A stretch of DNA of 5,235 nucleotides from positions 1-5,235 of the forward strand of contig JAGVUS010000066.1 of NCBI GenBank assembly GCA_019136175.1, given 5' to 3'. Positions 1 to 4,099 of the stretch are shown here, piece by piece; positions within the stretch are counted from its first letter, which is position 1, and each line of letters begins with the position of its first letter. A program made the translations under genes and the position numbers. Under the pieces are notes generated by a model. It had not been told where the DNA came from and did not search any database. It saw only the letters and a list, made by a program, of their open reading frames with translations. The stretch comes from Chloroflexota bacterium (GTDB taxonomy: Bacteria > Chloroflexota > Anaerolineae > Anaerolineales > Anaerolineaceae).

Positions 1-392
1 TTACCCAGGCTGACCTTCCACCCTACTACCAGGCATCCAATCTCTATGTCAGTGCATCCCACAGTGACGGCTCCTCGGTATCGTTGATGGAAGCCCTTGC
101 CAGTGGATTGCCCGCATTAGTCTCTGATATCCCTGGCAATCGTGAATGGATTACCCCCGGTGTGGAAGGCTGGTTGTTCCGGGATGGAGATGACTCCGCC
201 CTGGCAGATGGCATCCTGGAAGCACTTCGGCAGCGGGAGCAAATGGCGGAAATGGGTGCTGCCGCACGGCGGTTGGCGGAACAACGCGCCGACTGGCAGG
301 TCAACTTCCAGACAATGCTCCAAGGCTATACGCAAGCCGTTCAATCCCCGCACCGCAAGTCCGCCATCAAGCGGCGCGATCTTATTTTCTGA
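1..392 (+). CDS. GT4-type (GT-B fold) glycosyltransferase, C-terminal fragment
   Basis: This is the 3' end of a gene that begins outside the window; it reads in frame from position 3 to the TGA at 390-392, about 129 residues. The visible part is the C-terminal nucleotide-sugar-binding domain of a GT-B glycosyltransferase. The signature runs ADLPPYYQASNLYVSAS, then SDGSSVSLMEALASGLP, then ALVSDIPGNREWI and GVEGWLF. This matches the GT4 E-x7-E region, in which the second Glu (in LMEA) is present and the first acidic position is Asp in SDGSS, a common variant. The tail (ADGILEAL, then MAEMGAAARRLAEQRADW) is the usual C-terminal helix pair. GT4 enzymes are retaining transferases that use nucleotide-activated sugars on the cytoplasmic face. 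The acceptor and donor cannot be read from this fragment. The next gene starts 12 nt after the stop, so co-transcription is likely. I am confident of the family but not of the substrate. Confidence 0.9.
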   Translation, partial: TQADLPPYYQASNLYVSASHSDGSSVSLMEALASGLPALVSDIPGNREWITPGVEGWLFRDGDDSALADGILEALRQREQMAEMGAAARRLAEQRADWQVNFQTMLQGYTQAVQSPHRKSAIKRRDLIF

Positions 393-404
393 TACAATCC
401 AACC
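390..404 (+). promoter_or_regulatory. Putative extended -10 element, leaderless geometry
   Basis: TACAAT at 393-398 differs from TATAAT at one base and is preceded by TG plus one base (390-392), giving an extended -10 TGaTACAAT. The TG is part of the stop codon of the upstream gene. Six bases separate the box from the ATG at 405, so the predicted transcription start is the A of that ATG. No Shine-Dalgarno is visible before 405, which agrees with leaderless translation. I see no -35 hexamer at the usual distance, so this is only suggestive and may be chance in a likely operon. Confidence 0.35.
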
Positions 405-1181
405 ATGCAAAAACAACCCCGTACCGTCGCCATTATTCAAGCCCGCATGAGCTCCACCCGGCTGCCCGGAAAGGTCCTCAAGGAAATTGCCGGTCAGCCC
501 ATGCTTGCCTGGGTGGTGGAGCGCACCCGCCGCGCTCATACGGTTCAGGAAGTGGTGGTTGCCACCACGGTGGAACCGGGCGACGATCCGGTTGCTGACG
601 CCTGCGCTTCCCGCGGTTATCCATGTTACCGCGGCAGTCTTGCGGATGTTCTGGATCGCTATTACCAGGCTGCCCGGCATTACCAGGCGGATGTCATTGT
701 CCGCATCACAGCCGATTGCCCATTGATTGACCCGGTTGAGATTGATCATGTGATCAATGAATTTTTTGCCCAAGAAGTGGATTTTGCTGCCAATCGTCTG
801 CCCCCCCCCCTGGGACGCACCTACCCCATCGGTCTGGACGTGGAAGTTTGCTCATTTACCGCCCTGGAAAAAGCCTGGCTGGATGCTGCCCAAGGGTACG
901 AACGCGAACACGTCATGCCATACCTCTATCATGTTCCGGGCAGGTTCAAGGTTCTGCGGGTGGACCATGTGCCCGATTACGGGCACCTGCGCTGGACCGT
1001 GGACACTCCTGCAGACCTGGAACTCATTCAGACGATCGTGAACCGCTTTGGCGGCAGGCAGGATTTTTCCTGGCTGGATGTGCTTGCCCTGTTTGAGCAG
1101 GAACCGGAACTGGCAAACATCAATGCCGGTGTCACACAAAAAACACTGACCGATACCGAAAATCAAGGGAACGCCTCATGA
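405..1181 (+). CDS. SpsF-like cytidylyltransferase (CTP_transf_3, COG1861)
   Basis: The 258-residue product belongs to the family of NeuA, KdsB and B. subtilis SpsF, which activate sugars as CMP (or CDP) derivatives from CTP in the cytoplasm. The diagnostic N-terminal nucleotide-binding loop is IIQARMSSTRLPGK at about residues 10-23. It is followed by VVVATT, RITADCPLIDP (about 100-110, with the Asp expected near the metal and nucleotide), GRTYPIGLDVEV (137-148), EREHVMPYLY and LRWTVDTPADLEL (from about 195). Length is typical for the family. Annotation pipelines often call such proteins simply 'glycosyltransferase family protein', but the fold and motifs are those of a nucleotidyltransferase. 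Codons 133-135 (PPP) plus the next base form a run of ten C (801-810). The start at 405 is the first sensible ATG; it has no Shine-Dalgarno but has a -10-like box six bases upstream. No NeuB-type synthase is in the window, so the sugar is unknown. Confidence 0.9.
   Translation: MQKQPRTVAIIQARMSSTRLPGKVLKEIAGQPMLAWVVERTRRAHTVQEVVVATTVEPGDDPVADACASRGYPCYRGSLADVLDRYYQAARHYQADVIVRITADCPLIDPVEIDHVINEFFAQEVDFAANRLPPPLGRTYPIGLDVEVCSFTALEKAWLDAAQGYEREHVMPYLYHVPGRFKVLRVDHVPDYGHLRWTVDTPADLELIQTIVNRFGGRQDFSWLDVLALFEQEPELANINAGVTQKTLTDTENQGNAS
741..758. repeat. Perfect inverted repeat within the SpsF-like gene
   Basis: Arms ATTGATCA (741-748) and TGATCAAT (751-758) are exact reverse complements separated by TG. 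They encode part of EIDHVINE, a stretch in which family members often have similar residues, so the symmetry may follow from coding. It resembles an FNR-type half-site pair (TTGAT and ATCAA), but the spacing is six bases rather than the usual four. Confidence 0.5.
801..810 (+). repeat. C10 homopolymer tract in coding sequence
   Basis: Ten consecutive C residues encode three prolines and the first base of the following Leu codon in the SpsF-like gene (residues 133-136). Loss of one C would shift reading to a frame ending at 1039-1041. Gain of one C would end translation at 1094-1096. Either change removes the conserved GRTYPIGLD and RWTVDTPADL segments. Tracts like this are slippage-prone in other bacteria; slippage here is not shown. 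Confidence 0.95.
1165..1170 (+). promoter_or_regulatory. Shine-Dalgarno for the methyltransferase
   Basis: AAGGGA lies 7 nt before the ATG at 1178, inside the last codons of the upstream gene. It supports 1178 as the start and translational coupling through the ATGA overlap. Confidence 0.7.
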
Positions 1182-2086
1182 CCCATACCTCACCTTCAAC
1201 CCCTCCGGACACAATCCGCCGGTGTCCGCTATGCGGAAGCAGCCAGAGCCGCCATTTTGAACACCTCAAGCATCCGGTCATGCCGATGGAATACCGGATC
1301 TGTAGCGATTGCAGTTATGTCTTCCAGGCGCATGCGTGGGAAGAGGAAGAATTACAGGCATATTATTCCGAGCAGTACCGCGTCCAGATGGAACAAAGCG
1401 ACCGCCCAACCGACCGCGTGCGTGCCATTGAGAATGCCCGCGCCCGTCTCCTGACTGAGAAACTGGCAGCCAGCGGCGTGGTGCCCAACAGACATCTTGA
1501 TATTGGCTGCTCCACCGGGGCTTTCCTGTTGGAATGTTCCAATAAATTTGGCTGCCAGCCAACCGGAGTGGAGCCGGGAAATTCCTACCGACAGTTTGCC
1601 CAAGAGCGCGGGTTGGAGGTGGTTCCTTCCATTGATGCCATTGCCGTTGACACCTCCGACCGTTTTGATCTTGTCAGTCTTATTCACGTGGTGGAACACC
1701 TGGCTGACCCGGTGACAACCCTGGTGCGGGTACGGGAAACCCTGCTTGCCCAGAACGGCTGGCTCCTGGTGGAAGTACCCAACCTGTACGCCCATGACAG
1801 CCTGGAGCCCGCCCATGTCTCTGCATTCAGCCCGCACACCCTGGAACAACTCCTGTTGAAAACCGGTTACCGGGTCATGCGCACCTGGATGCACGGACAG
1901 CCTCGCTCGGAAATCCTGCAACTCTACATTACCATGCTGGCAAAGCCAGGCAAACCAGCATCCACCCAGGTACAGGCTGAACAATTGGTGTTGTTCCGCC
2001 GCAAGATATGCCTGTTCCAACGCCGGGTGCTGCAACGGTTGATGCCGTCACGCGCCTGGCTGCCCTATCCCCCGCTGGATGAGTAA
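1178..2086 (+). CDS. Class I SAM-dependent methyltransferase with N-terminal Cys4 module
   Basis: The 302-residue product begins with a zinc-ribbon-like module, CPLC (Cys16, Cys19) and CSDC (Cys42, Cys45), followed by an aromatic/acidic helix (LQAYYSEQYR). The class I methyltransferase core then follows: motif I HLDIGCSTGAFLLE (Asp108 to Gly114 is the SAM-binding glycine loop), the acidic end of strand 2 in TGVEPG (Glu132), and FDLVSLIHVVEHLADP (about 163-178, the HxxEH element of Methyltransf_23-type enzymes), then LLVEVPN. This architecture is common in sugar and glycan methyltransferases and resembles the first part of NovU/TylC3-type sugar C-methyltransferases. Those are about 400 residues and carry a further C-terminal domain that is not evident here. 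The gene starts in an ATGA overlap with the cytidylyltransferase, so it is probably co-translated. The target could be a nucleotide sugar or a lipid-linked glycan; the sequence does not decide. A clear family call with an unknown substrate. Confidence 0.88.
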   Translation: MTHTSPSTPPDTIRRCPLCGSSQSRHFEHLKHPVMPMEYRICSDCSYVFQAHAWEEEELQAYYSEQYRVQMEQSDRPTDRVRAIENARARLLTEKLAASGVVPNRHLDIGCSTGAFLLECSNKFGCQPTGVEPGNSYRQFAQERGLEVVPSIDAIAVDTSDRFDLVSLIHVVEHLADPVTTLVRVRETLLAQNGWLLVEVPNLYAHDSLEPAHVSAFSPHTLEQLLLKTGYRVMRTWMHGQPRSEILQLYITMLAKPGKPASTQVQAEQLVLFRRKICLFQRRVLQRLMPSRAWLPYPPLDE

Positions 2087-3023
2087 TGGCATGGCACTGC
2101 TGACTATTTTCACCACGCCCAAACCCTTTGTCCAGCCGCATATCCAGGTCATCCAGCATAATGCCATCCGCTCCTGGGTGGAGCTTGGGAACGAAGTTGA
2201 AGTCCTGGTGATCGGTGAGGAAGAAGGTGTTGCCCGGGCTGCTGATCAACTGGGGGTGAAGTTCATCCCCAATGTGCGCCGTAACGACCAGGGCACCCCC
2301 ATGATTCCATCGATTTTTGAATTGGCGCGCCAGAACAGCAGCAGCCCGCTCTTGGCATACCTGAATGCAGACATCCTGGTCCTGCCGGATTTCCTGCAGG
2401 CAGCCCAAAATACACTGCGCCAGGCAAACCATTTCCTGATGGTGGGTCAGCGCTGGGACATGGACATCCGCACTCCGCTGGATTTTTCCACCGGCTGGCA
2501 AATGCGGATGGTGGAAAAAATTGAGAAAGAAGGTTCTCTCCACCCGCCGATGGGAAGCGATTATTTCATCTTCCCGCGGGATTGTTTTACCCGGATTCCG
2601 GAACTGGCGGTCGGCCGCGCCGGTTGGGACAACTGGATGCTTTATGAAGCGCGCCAACGCGGCTGGAAGCTGGTGGATGCCACCCAGGATATCCTGCTGG
2701 TGCATCAAAACCATGATTACAGTCATCTTCCGGGCGGACAGCCGCATTACAGGCTGCCCGAGACCTTTGAAAATGTCCGCCAGATGGGCGGCAGACAGAC
2801 CGTCTTCAAGCTGTTTGATTGCAGCCACCAGCTGGTCAACGGACAGATTCGGAAAATCCCTCTCAACGGGAAAAAATTGCTGCGGGAAGTGGAAATTTTT
2901 CCACTTGTCACACTGCACTCCCGCACATTGGGATGGTTGAGCTATGCTCTCTTCCACCCCGTGAAAGCACTGGGCGAAATCCGCAACTGGGCTTCCACCC
3001 GCCGAAAAAAGCGGTTGCCATAA
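2079..3023 (+). CDS. GT-A-like putative glycosyltransferase, unusual subfamily
   Basis: The 314-residue product is probably a nucleotide-diphospho-sugar transferase of GT-A type. It opens with a strand and a distinctive LLTIFTTPKPF segment (about 7-17), then NAIRSWVELG and VEVLVIGEEEG, consistent with a Rossmann-like donor domain. LLAYLNADILVLPDF (about 91-105) sits where GT-A enzymes carry the metal-binding DxD; here it reads N96-A-D98. Further conserved-looking blocks are VGQRWDMD (about 122-129), GSDYFIFPR (159-167), GWDNW (182-186) and LVHQNHDYSH (about 207-216), the last two being candidate acceptor or metal-binding elements. There is no membrane segment; the tail is basic (RRKKRLP), which could favour membrane contact. 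The ATG at 2079 overlaps the preceding stop by 8 nt (ATGAGTAA). A second ATG at 2091, with GGATGAG seven bases before it, is an alternative start four residues in. It does not have the standard GT2 opening, so the exact family is uncertain. Confidence 0.75.
   Translation: MSNGMALLTIFTTPKPFVQPHIQVIQHNAIRSWVELGNEVEVLVIGEEEGVARAADQLGVKFIPNVRRNDQGTPMIPSIFELARQNSSSPLLAYLNADILVLPDFLQAAQNTLRQANHFLMVGQRWDMDIRTPLDFSTGWQMRMVEKIEKEGSLHPPMGSDYFIFPRDCFTRIPELAVGRAGWDNWMLYEARQRGWKLVDATQDILLVHQNHDYSHLPGGQPHYRLPETFENVRQMGGRQTVFKLFDCSHQLVNGQIRKIPLNGKKLLREVEIFPLVTLHSRTLGWLSYALFHPVKALGEIRNWASTRRKKRLP
2887..2906. repeat. Perfect 9-bp-arm inverted repeat inside the GT-A-like gene
   Basis: AAGTGGAAA (2887-2895) and TTTCCACTT (2898-2906) are exact reverse complements with two T between. 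As RNA it could form an eight-pair stem with a four-base loop. No U-run follows on the + strand, so it is not a standard intrinsic terminator. It lies about 120 bases before the gene's stop and codes for part of REVEIFPL. Function unknown; chance is possible. Confidence 0.6.
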
Positions 3024-3036
3024 AGGTTCATTCACA

Positions 3037-3042
3037 ACGGAG
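3037..3042 (+). promoter_or_regulatory. Shine-Dalgarno for the GT2 gene
   Basis: ACGGAG ends 6 nt before the ATG at 3049, in the 25-nt gap after the previous stop. It is the reason for choosing 3049 as start. Confidence 0.65.
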
Positions 3043-3048
3043 TTATTC

Positions 3049-3987
3049 ATGCGAGCAGGTCAAAATCCCGCCAAGTACGTCAAGACGGTTGCCAAACCGG
3101 AACGGATCACTGTTGCCGTTTTAAACTACATCCCGTTCGTGAGCGGCTTTTATGAGCACATCCCGGAAGTCCTGAAAGCATGTCTTGCCAGCCTCCAGGC
3201 AGCAGCTGATGTGCCTTTTGATCTGATGGTGTTTGACAATGGCAGTTGTGCCGAGGTGCGGGACCTGCTCCACGATCAGTTTTCCAGGGGCACCATCCAG
3301 TACCTGATCCTCTCCGAAAAAAACCTGGGCAAGGGAGGGGCATGGAATATGATCTTTGGGGGAGCGCCGGGCGAAATTATTGCCTATACGGATAATGATG
3401 TCCTGTTCTCCAAAGGCTGGCTATCCCGTTCGCTGGAACTTCTGGAAACCTATCCCAATGTTGGCATGGTCACGGCACGCCCCATCCGCACCGACCCATC
3501 CTGGAATACACGGACGGTTGAATGGGCGGAAGCTGAGCCGACAGTAACGGTGGAACGCGGGCAACTGGTCCCCAGGGACATTCTGCTGGAATTTGACCGC
3601 AGCCTTGGCAAGGAAGCGGAATTTGAGGCTTTTTACACTTCCACCAGTGACATTCGCCTGACCCACCGGAATGTACAGGCATATGTTGGAGCCTCCCACT
3701 GGCAATTCCTCGCCCGAAAGGATGTTCTCATTCGCTACCTGCCCTTCCAGATGGACCGCCCCATGCAACAGGTCAGCCGGTTGGACCTGCGCATGAACGA
3801 GGATGGCTACCTCCGGTTGATGGTCACAGATCCACTGGTGGCAAACATGAGCAACACCCCGCCCACCCTGGTAACCGGGACGAAAAACCACAAATCAAAA
3901 CCAAACATCTTGCTGGAATTTCCGCCCGTCAAGCGCGCCCTGATGGGTTTATATAATCGAATCTTTCGCTGGTATTACCGGCAGTGA
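3049..3987 (+). CDS. Glycosyltransferase family 2 (GT-A fold)
   Basis: The 312-residue product has the GT2 plan. ITVAVLNYIPF is strand 1 (about 20-30) and CLASLQAAADVPFDLMVFDNGS is the helix and strand 2 ending in the donor-base-binding DNGS (about 45-66). LSEKNLGKGGAWNMIF (about 88-103) is the usual NxGxxxAxN segment. IIAYTDNDVLFSKGWL contains the metal-binding DxD as D115-N-D117. Then GMVTARPIR follows. The C-terminal half has VGASHWQFLARKDVLIRYLP and NEDGYLRLMVTDPLVANMSNTPP, resembling the acceptor-side block of related GT2 proteins, in which I recall a His-Met-Gly-Asn type ending; here it reads Asn-Met-Ser-Asn. No membrane helix is evident, so it probably acts at the cytoplasmic face on a lipid-linked or nascent glycan. 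It follows the previous gene by 25 nt with its own ribosome-binding site and is probably the last gene of the operon. Sugar and linkage are unknown. Confidence 0.9.
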   Translation: MRAGQNPAKYVKTVAKPERITVAVLNYIPFVSGFYEHIPEVLKACLASLQAAADVPFDLMVFDNGSCAEVRDLLHDQFSRGTIQYLILSEKNLGKGGAWNMIFGGAPGEIIAYTDNDVLFSKGWLSRSLELLETYPNVGMVTARPIRTDPSWNTRTVEWAEAEPTVTVERGQLVPRDILLEFDRSLGKEAEFEAFYTSTSDIRLTHRNVQAYVGASHWQFLARKDVLIRYLPFQMDRPMQQVSRLDLRMNEDGYLRLMVTDPLVANMSNTPPTLVTGTKNHKSKPNILLEFPPVKRALMGLYNRIFRWYYRQ

Positions 3988-4011
3988 TTCCCATCCAGAT
4001 GGGTGGAAATC
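3986..4011 (+). other. Weak hairpin after the GT2 stop (not a clear terminator)
   Basis: CCCAT (3990-3994) pairs with ATGGG (3999-4003) around the loop CCAG. GATT (3986-3989) can pair with AATC (4008-4011), leaving a four-base bulge. The stem overlaps the stop codon. No U-run follows, so an intrinsic terminator is not supported. It may mark an operon end by another mechanism or be chance. Confidence 0.3.
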
Positions 4012-4049
4012 ATCCAGTCATGTAAATATTCCATAAGAGTTCCGGCACA

Positions 4050-4060
4050 CCACCCGGTGG
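4050..4060. repeat. Small palindrome just upstream of the -35 box
   Basis: CCACC (4050-4054) and GGTGG (4056-4060) are perfect inverted arms around one C, ending five bases before the candidate -35. The position would suit an operator, but ten paired bases are weak evidence. Confidence 0.3.
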
Positions 4061-4065
4061 CAACC

Positions 4066-4099
4066 TTGACTCGTCAAATGATAATGGTAAGATAAAATT
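4066..4099 (+). promoter_or_regulatory. Putative sigma-70-type promoter for the TPR gene
   Basis: TTGACT (4066-4071, five of six match to TTGACA) is followed after 16 bases by TAAGAT (4088-4093, four of six match to TATAAT). Six bases then lead to the ATG at 4100, so the predicted start of transcription coincides with that ATG. A second -10 candidate, TAAAAT at 4093-4098, has a poor 21-base spacer. The region is AT-rich compared with the surrounding genes. This suggests that the TPR gene is transcribed separately from the glycan operon. Confidence 0.5.

Noticed and set aside
66..92. Missing catalytic residue in the GT4 E-x7-E motif
   Set aside because: Asp in place of the first Glu (SDGSS) is a frequent variant in GT4 proteins and does not indicate inactivation.
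741..758. Functional FNR/CRP binding site
   Set aside because: Half-site spacing is six rather than four bases and the site lies deep inside a coding region.
117..773. Minus-strand open frame of 218 codons opposite the GT4 end and the SpsF-like gene
   Set aside because: It spans two genes with clear motifs on the + strand, and its translation is His/Gly-rich with no recognisable domain.
1352..2035. Minus-strand open frame of 227 codons opposite the methyltransferase
   Set aside because: The + strand has complete SAM-binding motifs; the antisense translation shows no domain.
1929..3050. Long minus-strand open frame (373 codons) opposite the GT-A-like gene
   Set aside because: It lies wholly opposite recognisable + strand coding sequence, its translation shows no family motif, and antisense openness is common in codon-biased GC-rich genes.
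3986..4011. Intrinsic terminator after the GT2 gene
   Set aside because: The stem is short, has a bulge and overlaps the stop codon, and no U-run follows; kept only as a weak hairpin.
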